Assembly: GCA_028554795.2 (NCBI GenBank)
Contig: CM068826.1
Coordinates: 99,469,846 to 99,533,845, forward strand
Length of the DNA: 64,000 bases
Reading direction: 5' to 3'
From: Sinohyriopsis cumingii
Taxonomy: Eukaryota; Mollusca; Bivalvia; Unionida; Unionidae
Part shown: in pieces, positions 12,330-25,637 of the stretch
Layout of the letters: every line of letters starts with the position of its first letter
How positions within the stretch are numbered: position 1 is the stretch's first letter
The notes under the pieces: generated by a model
The model's database searches: none
The model's input: the letters and a program-made list of their open reading frames with translations, nothing else
Told to the model about the DNA's origin: nothing
Translations under genes and position numbers: made by a program

Positions 12330-14330
12330 AACAAAATGCAAATACAAGTGTTCGTACACGATTGGTCGCGTAAGCCTGTCTCATGTGCTAGTTCGGATCC
12401 GTATCTCTTTTAGATGTGGCTTAAAATATTGCTACCTTTTGATTACTTATAAGTACGATAGGCTATCATTGCCATCCATGGGTTACCTATGTAAATTCAT
12501 GTGCTCTTAAGCTAAATTGTAACAAATTAATGCCCTTAAAGCTTTGAAACGATCATGAATTTTCACGGAAAGAACATTCTTTATGACTTAGTAATGGTAA
12601 TAGTTATCATTAGAGAAAAAGACCAAGAAGTTGCATTATGAGTATACTACAGACATGGTCTCACTACAATACTCCTTAACTAAAATCCAACGTGAAAAAT
12701 AAGAAACGATGAATCAGTAGATTGTTATAACCTTCTGATCCACCAAGAAATACAGTTTTTGTGAATGCAGTTGGAAAATGATCCTACAAGAAAATATCAA
12801 CCTACACAGCTGAACGTGATGCAGGTTTGTCAGAACATTTACGATGCAAAATTAATGTAAACTAAAAATTAAAAACAATTTCTCAACCTGTCAGACACCG
12901 GCACAAACCTCCAAAACAGTATACATATCTACAGCACGCAATATTGTTTGTGACAATTGTTGTAAAGAGAATCAGGTATAAACGCAAATTTGAACAAGAA
13001 CAACGTAAATTACTTTTAATAATCCGAAACATATTGTAAATATAATTATTATGCTGATGTAAATCCATCTTTCGTTTCTTAGAAGAAAGATATTAAGAAT
13101 CAGAAAGAAAGAGACTGATACTTCATATTATTTTTAAATCACCAAACAATTAGACAATGGAGAACAACATAACTCAATCTAATCTGCGAAATCTAGTTCA
13201 TGTCTTCAATCTATGTCATTTTAACCTTGTGCACACTGACCCCAGAATCATTAAACACCTTAACAAGAAACATAATCAAGGCATAATATATGATTGATTT
13301 TAATATCTTCAGTTATTTCAATCTCTAATGTTTCCTTTGGAATGTACATATCATTATCCATCTAAGTGCGTATATTTGATGTTTTTACAATATATTTTTG
13401 TCTTTGCATAATAATATATATAGTCAGCTAAAGTTGTTACTTGAGTCTATACAAATGAGTTTGAATACCACGATGGTGGTAAAGAAGAGGAATTACGTAC
13501 AGTTGGCTATGAATCCAAATCACATACACATAAGTACCGAGAGGGAAATCATAAATAAGTTATCATAAGGATGCAGCTATCATGTCTAAATTATGTATTT
13601 ATCAACTTTACTTTGACACTTTGATATTGAAAATAAAGCAAGCGAAATAGGTAGTAAAAATACCAAGAGGGACAAACGAAATTCGGCTTTATGTTTAAAC
13701 TATTTCCGTTTGAAAATAATATAGCCTATTCTGACCTAATTTATAGACAAATGTTGGCCACAGTATAAGAGACATTTAATGATTTATGAATTCTTTATTG
13801 TGTCACTAGGCGGTAATCCTTACGCCATCTGCACTCACATGTAGGTGCGAACTAATGCTATAACTGTTTTGAAAATGATTAAGAAAGTTCCAGCGAAATA
13901 AATAAGGCATATTTCATTCATTTAAAGAAAGACATAGTTTGCTCATATTCTGACTACAACATTTGATACATATTTTCAAGTGTACAACATTCGGCAATGT
14001 GGATGTTTTGTAAAGAAATATTTAAATTCAGTTCAACGTATGTTGGTTTTTTGTAGGCATTAATTTTTAACCTTTTCGTTTAGACGTTTGGTGCGTTGTT
14101 TCAAACAGAACATTTTCGATTTCATTTTCAGTTTATTCAAGCAGAATGCTTGATAATAACACTCTGCATTGGAATGACATCGCAATAGTTAGTTTTAAGA
14201 CTTTTAAAAAGAGTAGGCAATAGTAACAAAATATAATAGAAAATGTTTTCGTTTAAGATAATTAGGACTTTGAACCTTGGTTTACAACCACTTTAGATTA
14301 GATAACAAATGAAACGTGATTTTGGCACCT
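12330..14330. other. No supported gene
   Basis: A+T-rich sequence without coding signal, inside the duplicated block. Confidence 0.6.
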
Positions 14331-14729
14331 TTGATAATCTAATGAAGAGGTACAACTGGTATACGAAGACTAGTTACAATGAGTATCAAGAAGAATAATT
14401 GTGTTTAAAACACCTGTACACACTTCCAACTGAATTCCACTTAAACACTTATGACTAGTTACGATTAATAACGTAAACATTACTTAACTTCCTTTAATTT
14501 ATGTCTGCTAGGCAGTTTCTACTTTAAACATGAAAGCCTGTATTTTGTTAGTGTGTAATTGAAATGTTTAGGGTACATAATAGTAGGATTATATGATATG
14601 CCAGTTTAGGCAAATCACAGACTGGATCTATGAGCAATACTGTCATAGGTAAATCGTGTAAGAGTGTTACAATGTAATTTGCTTATTCTATACATTGCGT
14701 CCTTCTTAAAAAGAATTTCTGGGCTGGGA

Positions 14730-16560
14730 AAATCAGTTTCTGTCTAATTGCTTAGAAGTTGAGGTTAATAACAGCATCTTTGTAAATTATGTAAGTTAGT
14801 ATGCTTTAACTCTAAGTTCGAAATTTCCGGTTCCATCTAATTTCTGTTATTGTGGTCATAATGTACTATGTAATTATTTAGTCAGTTCATTTTCTAATTT
14901 TTCTTAGTGTTCTTCAAATATATCAAAATAAGACTGAAATACCACATTTATATTTGTTTGCACTGTTCATTCCAATATATATTATCCTCATTACAAGTTC
15001 GAGCTCTATTGTGACTTGTTCTCGTGTATATATTTACAAGTCTGAATTTCGTATTATGAACATGTTTGCAGTCGACTGTAGTATCGATATTCTTTGATTG
15101 ACAACAAACCTACAATTAAATATAAGTTAGTGTTAAGCGATAAAAACAATATTTTTTAATTTTGTGTTTTTAAATAAGGTTTCAAAATAAGCATGGTTAT
15201 AAAATCAAGTTCAAACCATTATTTTATATCTTCCTTATTTTGCAACGTGCTATGAAACATTACGAACGAAAACAATTTTCATTCAAAGGATTACCGTTGT
15301 CTCGGTTAAAAATAAATCAGTTACGTTTTTTTCCAGTTGACATGTACATAGTTCACTGCAATTTTCCCAAATTTTCCTGAACAAATGAAAACACGGTTTA
15401 GAAGGTAACATGCAAAAAATATCTTAATGAACGAAAATAGTGTATGATCAATTATTGTCACAATAGACATTAATATTGCCATGTAGCTCGTTATACGAGT
15501 GCAATAAAATCAGGTTATGCCTATACAATCTGTTCATAGTATACAAAATTCAAGTAACGTTCACTTTTAAAACAACATATATCAATATTTAATTAATGTT
15601 ATCGGAAACAGAGAGATGATTTCTAATTTTTAAATGTACATATTACATTATTTACCATCTTAAACAACACATAAAGTTGTCCTTTTTAATACCTTTTGCT
15701 TTTGCTTGGTTTCTTTCTAGTTACGTATTTAAAAATACATCGATTGGACCATTATTCAGGATGTGTCACTCTAGATAACATCGAAATATATCAAAATTTC
15801 TTTCAATCGACATCGAGTAAAATTCACATGGTACACTGCATTCCCATATTAAATATTCTTTGATTTTTATTCACACCGAACACAACTATGTAAAGAAAAT
15901 TAACATTTAGAACATTAATGGGTACAGAGAAAAACAGTTACGGAATCTATCAAAACACATTTCTTTCCGAGAAATATACTATTCTAGTGCAATGTTCTCT
16001 TGTTCTTTAAACAAATCCATTTAGAAATAAGTTCGAAGTATAACAATCACAAAGATGCATTAATTTCTACCAATTTGGAATAAGCTGGTATCCAATATCC
16101 AAACAATTCAGGACATTAGCAGATGTCGCTTATATTTGCGTTCCATGCGTTGTGTGCACACGACCCTGTTCGTCTTGCATGGGCAAAATCAGCATAAATG
16201 CTCATGATCACCATGTATGTATTGAAAGAGCACGTGCTTATGCATCGCGCGAATTGTCGGTATAGAAGAGACTAGTTTCGATCAATCGAAGAAGATTTAT
16301 GTAATGATTACTATAAATGTTTCTATGCTTATAGACCAAATGTAGCTTTAAACATTATGGAAAACAGATTGTTATGTGTGAGTGTAATGATAAGCAAACA
16401 GTGGATTGAGCTGGTGAACCACAACCAAACTGTAGAAACTAAAATATGAACATTGTGATCAAAATCATTATTAAGAACGCCGACTAACGTTACTTTACCA
16501 GCATTATAGTTTGGCTATTTTTCTGTACGTTACGTTTGTTTGTGTAGTCCCGGTTTCGTT
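14730..16560. other. No supported gene
   Basis: No coding signal. A locally more G+C-rich patch at 16120-16260 was inspected and gives no convincing exon. Confidence 0.55.
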
Positions 16561-16618
16561 GAGAATGTTACGGATGCACTCCAGAGGTCTGATAGGATGA
16601 GAACGAAAAGACTTCGGA

Positions 16619-16674
16619 TATAAATTGTACACACTTTCAAGAATCCCACACAGCTAAATCTTTTGCGACGTTAG
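16619..16674 (+). promoter_or_regulatory. Putative core promoter and non-coding first exon of gene A
   Basis: TATAAATT at 16619-16626 is followed by a short stretch ending AATCTTTTGCGACGTTAG|GTACTGTGAAG. This parallels the gene B first exon, which ends CATCTTTTCAAATTAG|GTAAGTGAAG on the minus strand (37097). Distance reasoning supports it: 18891-19010 near gene A matches 34740-34860 inverted near gene B, and the gene B promoter lies 2.3 kb beyond that anchor, as here. The donor is weaker (GTACTG instead of GTAAGT), in line with the decay of gene A. Confidence 0.5.
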
Positions 16675-16679
16675 GTACT

Positions 16680-18890
16680 GTGAAGTTTATATATTTCGTA
16701 TTGAACACATATCCGCGGATGTTGTTACATAATTAGAATATGTTGATGTCGTTGCTTTCTTCGACATTTGTCATTCAAAGTCCTAGGAATTCAATGTAAA
16801 TTATAGTGTCAGTACTGCACTAATGACTGAAAGGTTGAGAAATACTTTTCCAATAGGAGTACTTTAATTAAATTGCAAGTCAAGCGAGAAATTGTTTATA
16901 TAGTTTCGATTACATACAAAACGTTTATGATTATGTATATTTTTAAGTGTGTCTGTTCTATGAAGGTATGCATGTAGATAAGTTTATATGAAATCACATG
17001 TCTTCATGACTATCTCCACCTGTATATGTTCACTGTTTGATTAATTTACTAATATTGAAATATCGTGAATGTTTTATCTGATGTTTCACAAGTTCAATTT
17101 TTGTGTTCTTTATGAATTGTTAGGACTGATCCAAAGTTGCTAGACCTATATGTGGGCTAAATAGTCAGCCAAATTGTTTACACACTGACCGACTTTATAA
17201 GAACCACACTCTATATTTTAAAGTGGAGTATGACATACTTATGGCTGAAACACTACGATGTCGAACTTCTTTTTCAATTCAATTAACATTTTACCAGTTT
17301 GGTTTTGATATATTATTTATTAAAACCAGCTTGTCTACCTCCATTAACATAGACTTATATATTTTAATTACTCAGACAATCAACTTAAGTTGAATGTAAG
17401 TTTCGTCCGATTGTCAATCAGTTAGAAACCTCTAGACTTGGGGCATTCCTGTTTTTATTGCAGGACAGGTTATTCAAAAGGGAACACTGAATATTATTTT
17501 GGCTTTTGACAATTGTATTTGATGCACAATTATAGCTTGCGGTTTTTGGCATTACCTGTAATAGTATTATGGAACAGATTATTATTTGTTTTTGATAGAT
17601 TTAGGTTTCTTTGCCCTCGGCTCTTCCAAGAGCTTTTCAAATACCTATAAAGATGATTCTTTTTGAAAACGACTGTATTCAGATTTGTTCATGTGTATTA
17701 ATTATTTGATAAACATATGAGGTTTTCGGTCAAAGTCATTACAAAGCCCTATCAGTAAGTAATTTATATGATTCTATTATTTGATGTTGATTGTTACGTA
17801 TATTTAAATTAATTGTTAATCTGTTAGATTCAATATTTGTTATTTCATTGTATGCTATATTAATGTAATTTTGTTTATTAAATTGATATTGTCCATAATA
17901 GTGTTCAGTTCTGATTGATTTTTATTTTTTTATTTTTTTTTATTTTCGACGTAAACAACTAACAAACGATACCTTGTAATTTTTGTTTTGGCTGACCTTA
18001 TTACACAATCAGTGACCGTTTTGGTAAACAACTGTTTAATTGTTTTAATTCTTTCTTAGAGTCAGAACCATTAAGTTGAGTAAATGTCCAGGCTGGTCGA
18101 CGTGATAGTTATCATGTAACAAGCTTTTGTGTCTTCCAGATGGTAGAACTCTTGATTCCCATTCTCGAATCTATTTTGCGTTGTTGCTGGTTTTATAACT
18201 GATGTTATGATATTAATTCTAGCAGTTCTGCCTTAACACTTGAGACGTCAAGTTGTTTTATGCTGTGTCCAACTTCGGTTGAGTTTATTTTTTCTTTTCT
18301 TCAAATTATTGAAATTCAAGTGATTCTTTGCCCTCGAAATACATAACTGCTCTGATAATTCTTAGAATTCTTTGGTAATTATACAGAATTAAAAAAACTG
18401 GAATAATATTTTCTTTGATTCAACATAGACTGTTGAAACTTCAAGACACTGCTGTGTATTACAGACGTCATGGTCCTCCATTTTGGATCCCATCGGGAAT
18501 TGAACTCTGATTCACTTAGAACTTATCATTGATAGGACTTGTGTTTTTGAAATCTAGGATAATGTTTTACTTAATTTGTAATACCGTAAGTTCCTTTGCT
18601 AGTTTTTTACTTAGTATTTTATGGAAATAAATTATTGTTTAATTTTACCAAGCTTGTTGTCTTCACTCTTTTGTTTACTTATTTCATATTTTGTAACATA
18701 ACATTTTCCCTAAAATAGTAGCTACTAAATCAGGGCGGATAGAAAGCATTCACCGCAAATATATATGTGCCATAGAATGAAGTAATTGACCGTCATATCT
18801 CTTATAGTTTATTTATTCATTGAACTTAATAGCAATAGTGGCAATTCATAAGAGAAAGGAAAAGCATACCCCATATAATTATCGACTCAT
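16680..18890. other. Presumed first intron of gene A; no coding signal
   Basis: A+T-rich, T-rich stretches, no supported exon on either strand. Confidence 0.45.
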
Positions 18891-19010
18891 GTATGTTATG
18901 TGGCTTAAACAGTTGCAAAACATGACAGCAACTATCTTTTCGGATATCTTAGAATATATGTGTTCCCATAATTCACAAACACGTTTCTGACAAAAGGATT
19001 AATTTCTAAT
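18891..19010. repeat. Inverted repeat segment (partner 34740-34860)
   Basis: The segment matches the reverse complement of 34740-34860; both contain 'CGTTTCTGACAAAAG' and a CATG[AT]CAGCA block. It lies upstream of gene A here and upstream of gene B there, so the two loci share more than their exons. Confidence 0.7.
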
Positions 19011-19641
19011 GGCACTGACAAGACCAAAATAAAAGTGGCTACTATCGATAGAATCAGGCGAAGTTACTGGCACACATTTTAGTTAATTTTAAAAGTATTT
19101 GCTAGCTTAAACCTTTCTTCAAACTCAGTTACCTTGGTAAAATCAGTTTTTGTACTAGTAAAAATAATTCCAATTCCGATCAACTTATATATTAAGGAGT
19201 GTTTTAAATGTCTCTATATATGTGCCTATTCATTGTTAACTGTTCAAAACAACAGTAGCCTTGTATACAAAATATGCTTCTACTCTGCATACAACTTATA
19301 CATCTCCAGAAAATATAAAGTTCAAATCCACTCCAATTAGCTCCTAGTTTAGTGCCTACAAAACAGAATAAGTATTGATGAATCTAAAATGAAATATATG
19401 GCTACGGGAACAAGGCAGAGCTTGTATTATAATGATTTAGTGACTTATAACTCAAAGTGACTTAGACGTAACTAGCGTTCAAACCATAAAACTTCTTGGT
19501 ATCTACATTGATCAATTTTTCAGCTAATATACACATATCAATCACATATCGCAACCGTTGTCAAAATACTACCTCTCATAACATTCTATCAAATTTGCCC
19601 GGAATCTTGAACTTTAATTTTCGATGTATACACCTTCGCTG

Positions 19642-19644
<3 letters not shown>

Positions 19645-19734
<90 letters not shown>
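19645..19734. repeat. (TA)n microsatellite
   Basis: About 45 TA units in the presumed first intron of gene A. Confidence 0.95.
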
Positions 19735-19737
<3 letters not shown>

Positions 19738-19977
19738 TTTTCGTAATGATAACTTCTCGCAATCTGAAGGGCAATACATATAGTTTTCTTAACTTAATAT
19801 GAAACATATTTTCGTGGCAAACATCAATAGAATGCCATTTCTACGCCTGTCCGTTATATTACTTCCTTGTCAACCGCTGAATATGATAATACTTTATCTC
19901 TAAAGTTCGTCTGAGGGAATAGATGGTGCAAACTTAATCTATTTCAAAATTCGACATGCGAAATACATGGATATATG

Positions 19978-19978
<1 letters not shown>

Positions 19979-20009
<31 letters not shown>

Positions 20010-20018
20010 TTGCTACAG
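19979..20018 (+). repeat. (TAC)n next to the splice acceptor of gene A exon 1
   Basis: About ten TAC units run into TTGCTACAG|GTGATCAACATG. Gene C has a (TAT/TAC)n run at the same place (46768-46843, minus strand), ending TTCAG|GTGATCAATATG. The repeat sits where a polypyrimidine tract belongs. Confidence 0.8.
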
Positions 20019-21195
20019 GTGATCAACATGGATACTTTCATCGCACTTATCGTCGTCATGGGTCTTCTCAACGTGCATGGATCCTCGCTATTTCAACAAG
20101 TCCTCGATAATCACCATGGGCTTGACAAGGGGAAGTATGTATGCATGTAGGTACGCACGTTCAGGTTTATTTATGCACGATTTCTTGAATAAAGTGTTGT
20201 TTGAAGATCAATATCCATTGTGTTTATGTATACTTTCAAACACGTTTTCTCTGTCATTGCACATATGAAAAAATGGGCATCATGTGAACAGATAAAACGT
20301 CAAACATTTTTATTTCTCATTGTAAAATGGAAATGAACTTCGGTATAATTAGTGTCCGCGTTTTCATTATTGTAATGTATCAATGAGTATATTACACTGG
20401 ATTTATGTTCCGCTACTAATGCTTAAACCGCATTGATTTGTTTTCCAGAGGGAAACCACGTCAGGGAAGTGTCAACAGACATTGTAAAACTGACCGGCGA
20501 TAGCAACACTCTTTATTATAAAGACAACAAATACGAAAGTAGAGCTATTCCAATCGGCGATGGTCTTGAGAGTAAAGACATAATTGGGAGTATCATAGGT
20601 CACAATCCAGACAATGGGCGTTTCCGGAATTTAATTTCGATCTTTGCTGATCCTCTGGGCTTGGGCATACGTTCTGGGCTTGGAAGTGTCCGCTATTCCC
20701 AAGATGCTGTTGATCCTTAGATGTCCCTGACTTAGTTTCGGGCGTCGAGGATCTCACAAATTTACTTACATGACTTAGAAAGGAGCTTGAGGAAGTTTTG
20801 AATGAACCTCCAGACCTTACACCATCTGTTCATTGCCAGGATTACAAATGCAACATCTGCATGGCAGTCTGTAAGTGTAATGGAAATTGTTTTGGTTTTT
20901 TGCTCTTTGTTTCAAAGAAGAACAATTGCACTGTCTGTCAGTATCACGTTTTAATGGATCATTACGTAAGCATTGTCTCTGCGTGCTTTACATAACGGTT
21001 ATTTCAGTCATGTAAATTGGCATACTGAGATCATGCATATCATACAGTTTTGTGCATTTTCCTAAAGAAAACGTACCTTTCAATGAACTTTGAAGCAAAA
21101 GACGCGGTGTGTCAACATGGCTCGAAGGTCTGAATAATTTCAACAGGTACTCTAAGTATACATAGATAGTTGTTTCTATTAAAGTAGGTTTAACG

Positions 21196-21262
21196 TGTGT
21201 ATGCGTGTGTTTGTGCTTGTTTGTGTGTGTGTATGTGTGTGTGTTTGTGTTTGTGTGCAGTG
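21196..21262. repeat. Imperfect (GT)n microsatellite
   Basis: GT-rich tract with TA and TT interruptions in gene A intron 2. Confidence 0.85.
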
Positions 21263-21539
21263 GAAATATTGTAGAAATCATCTGATGACCTAAATAAAAT
21301 ATTTGTGGCAATTCATACCACTAAGACAATTCAAAATGTATTCATCATGATTAAGATTATTTTTTTTACTAAGAAATGGATGTTGGTAAAACTATCCAAC
21401 TTTAAATTCGACTGATAATTCTCTCTTTACAAACATGATCAATTTACGAATCAATTCTGCAAGGAATCATTTGCTTACATGCCTGCATGTCCAGTTTGAA
21501 AAAGCAATTGTCTGTGTGACGTTAGGCTTATTGAAAAAA

Positions 21540-21799
<260 letters not shown>

Positions 21800-22474
21800 C
21801 ATTAAGTTATGTTGTCTCTGTATGCAAATTATCTTCCTAAATTTTGTTTAAGAATTGTTATTTGTAGTAACATACTATTTTCTAAGACCAATGATCACAT
21901 ACATTTTTCTGTATATAAATGTTTGACAGAGGATTGTAAAACCAATTTAAAAAATTTGGTTCATACTCCACAATCGTGTTTTGGCAAACATTGCCTAACA
22001 GAAAATTATATATATGCCAATGTTCCATCATCATTCGAATTTTCTCAATAGTAAGGAATTAGAATAATACATTTGTATACACCTAATCAAGAGCTTTATA
22101 TTTCATGTTTCATCTGCAGTATGCATGACAATGGGTTATTTTCCAGATAACAATGGTCTCTCTCTTCTTATCGACGTCAACGGATATACTGTTCTGAACG
22201 AAAATATATCGTGTAAGTCAAACATTAAGCTTATGGTAAGGTATACAAAAAGGAAACAAAAAACTCGTGGATCTTGGACGTCTATGCTTTCAATAGGACT
22301 TGGAAAAAATATACCACACCTATCAACGTGTATATTAGGGTTACATCCCCTTCTTATGATCTTCCAAGTGGCAGGGCTGGGGTGGTCCATGATTAACTAC
22401 AACAGACGTTGAACTTATATAATTCCATTCTATAGTATGTGTCTTTTTATGCAAATAGAAATACACAATCTAAA

Positions 22475-22560
22475 TCTTCGAAGACGAACTGTATGTATTG
22501 AAAGGTGCAAATATCTCAACAAAGGTTTCCTTCTCTTTACAATAAGAATGGCTAGTTCTT
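22475..22560. repeat. Inverted repeat segment (partner 31130-31210)
   Basis: Matches the reverse complement of 31130-31210, including GGTTTCCTTCTCTTTACAA here and the equivalent GTTTCCTTCTCTTTTCAA there. Together with 23395-23545 and 30885-31040 it defines an inverted duplication around the second LINE. Confidence 0.75.
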
Positions 22561-23320
22561 TAAAATAAATGTACATAATTTGCACAGGGGTTCAGTTCTA
22601 CAATATAATTTCTTATTTTCTACTTAGTGAGACTGTCAAACTACCTGTATATATTTATCTAAGAAGGTAATAGCATTCGTAGAAATACTTGTATAGCCAA
22701 AGAGGTTTTGTCTAATGTTTAAGTTCATGATTACAAACGTCTGATTGTAAACATCTGACATTTACATTTTTTCTTCTATCTTACCGGTTCCTTAGAAATA
22801 TTAAGGCTCTTGTCTGCACTTCAATAATATCCTTTGCGCAGGTAAACATCGCACACTCAACGAAACCGCAAAATATTGCCATGGCGTCAAGCAACGTTAA
22901 TGAATAGTACTGGAATTTCGGGAAGCATCATTCCAAAAGAGAATTGGTATGAGAAAGTGGAAAAGTAAGATTGAACATACAAATTCAAAAACGTATAACA
23001 TTTGGGATGCTGCCGCGTGTGTCGAACCCCCGTCATGCGTGATGGGACATGCGTGACACACATAAAGACAAAGTTGGGTCTTTATATATAAGATTGTATA
23101 AGTATCAACGCTCTGTTAGATCGTATGCACAGCGACGCTATGTTTGTTCCTATGCACGACCAATGGGCATGGCGAATCAATGAGTTCAAATTTAGTCGGT
23201 CTCACTTTTTGATGTAAAAAGCACATTTCAAACAAACAACGCTACCAGTATAAAAGCATACTGTAACCTCTTTTCCAAAATTAATAAAGTATGTCAAAAC
23301 AACAAGTGATCACATTTAAT

Positions 23321-23533
23321 TCACCACGATTGTAACAACTTACTAGTAGACAGTTTACTAACATGATCACCCTTATAACTGATAGTATTCATAGTAGCAT
23401 TAACTCCACTCTTCGAGACAAAAAATGGATGCGCAAAGACGTTCGATGTACACCGGGATAGTTCACAAAGTAATTCCCACTGGATCCCTGTAGGATGGAA
23501 GTCCAAGTACACTTCATAGCGCTTACGGTGCAA
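23321..23533 (-). pseudogene. Inverted paralogous fragment of the 30779-31060 exon
   Basis: The minus frame reads HRKRYEVYLDFHPTGIQWEL and continues open to TGA. The plus-strand locus at 30885-31040 reads HRKHSDVFLDSYPTG and then TAG where this copy has TGG. DNA identity is obvious (CCTACAGGG..GGAATTACTTT). Upstream of 23545 the similarity stops, so the preceding half of the exon is missing and there is no start. It may be a gene fragment or duplicated 3' UTR. Confidence 0.45.
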
Positions 23534-24049
23534 CAGGGATTTCCTTGCAATTCAGACATGGGTGCGATCTTTTATCATTGTTTCGATCGTTATAATACAG
23601 ACAAATATGTGAAGTCCTACCAAGTCATTCATTTGTAAATAGATAGCAATTTCGGGTACATAATATTTGTGGTTAACAATAATCCATATACATAATTATT
23701 ATAAGAAAAGACCGGTGTTAGCATATTTACCACCAACTGCAGTAAATTTGGTGCCTAACGACAGAGTGTGTTTGCAATGTTCATTTTGTTCGTGGATTCA
23801 AGCAAACGGAAAAATTAAACATGATATATCAAAATGCATTTTCAAGATAAAATTAAGTCATACTTGAAAAAGCTTGTTTTAACGCCGGCATGTTCCAATT
23901 CGATATCTTACTCTTTACAACTCTCTGTCGGTGTTGTTTACACAAAGACATGAATAAAGGGAACAAACAAAATAGCACACACGCCAAGATCAATGCACAT
24001 TGTACATAATGTTGGCTATTGCAATATATCATACCTTGGCTCAATGAGC

Positions 24050-25637
24050 TTGCATTGGAATCAATACACTTAATTAGTAGATCTGTCGTTTTAACATGAT
24101 GTGTATTTCACACCCTTCGAATTTGTTTTATACTATCACTTTTTGGAAATTATTTTGAAAGAAGTTTAATGTTAACAACATATGTGCAAATTATTTAGCA
24201 GCCAAATGTTACATTAGCTGGAGAATAACTGAAATGTCAATGTTCTAGTAAATTATCGTGGCGTCATTTTCTATTTCAAAACGTTAGTTTTGCTGCTTCG
24301 CAAATTTCTGATGATGACCATTCCAATTAATATAAATAATCTCCTGGTTCCTAATACAATGCTGCGTTCACCAAACAGCTGGTGAAATATGTTTCAAACG
24401 AGGTGGGGCAGCACTAAGTAATATAACTTAACTTAAGAAATGACGGTCTTAGTGGTTGATGGTCCAAACACGTAAATTCGTCTATTTGAAAATAATTGAA
24501 AACAATAAAATGAATAATTTAGATTTATACGCTAATTATTTCATTATCTGCAGAGTATATTGAATCAATTCAAAGACCATATATTTGTGAAACGAGACGG
24601 AGACAATGTCACAGTATGAAAATACCAAGGTTAGGTGTCTTCGTTGTCGTGTAAATAATATGCATATCGTAACCTCCTATAAATCGGTATCATAGGTTAT
24701 TTGCATGGGAAACGTAAATCTGATTAAACACTGTATCAGAGTAAAGAAATAAAGTGCCCCTGAAAGTAATATTAGACTGCTGGAACCATTACATAAAGTT
24801 TTCAAACGGTTAAATGCTCCAGAATTCCCAACGAAATTGTCCTCAACAAAATCTGAATACATTTCTAATGTATGACATGAATGAAAACAAAACGTTACGA
24901 CACCACATATCCCGCCAGATGCACATAAGCATGTGAAATAGTATCTAGGTTTGCAAGATGCAAATTTTTTTGTTTTTATTGCTATAAGTCTAAGCAATTA
25001 TCAACAAAGATGAAAATCACCGTATAATGTCTATATTATACCAGACATGTGTAAATAGAATTGTTTCATTCGTCGGATGCTTGAAATTGTGAATCCGAAA
25101 TTAGTAGATAACTACATTGTCTTAAACTTAAGTTCTGGACATATACTACAAGATTAAGGTCACAAAACTCGAGATGATCCGCGTAAACCATTTGTCGATC
25201 AGTCAGTAATATTTATCTTGGACCTATTGAAACCATAATATATAGATGGCGCATTTCGTGCAGGCTATCCATTAAGTTTATTCATGGTTTGTTGAATATT
25301 TCATGTGATATTTTTCAGATACTGCTATCGTTCCGGCGTAACGTCAGAGATTGTCATTTGTCTTTTAATTTTCAAATAAATAATCATCTCTCAAGTCTCA
25401 AATGACAGATTTTAGAACATTATAACGTACATACCTTGGCAATGTTTAAAAAATGTTTAAGTATTTGTCCATGACAAGAGTATTTCATATGTTGATATAG
25501 ATTTAATAGCATCTAATCATCATAAACGTATGTTATACCGATAACTAAACAAACTAAATGTATGAGAAAATCGTTGACATCTTTAATGGTCTAATCCTAT
25601 TCTGAATTTTGCATTCTTGTATCAATCAATTTGTTTT
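24050..25637. other. No supported gene
   Basis: A minus-strand open stretch (24997-24677) has no recognisable domain or homologue in the window. Nothing else is seen. Confidence 0.45.

Noticed and set aside
22125-22412. Gene A exon 3 read through as one continuous 96-codon frame
   Set aside because: The GTAAGTC donor at 22213 is conserved in the paralogues; the downstream codons do not resemble B or C. Kept only as a weak exon 4 question.
24677-24997. 106-codon minus-strand frame
   Set aside because: No recognisable domain, paralogue or splice support in the window.
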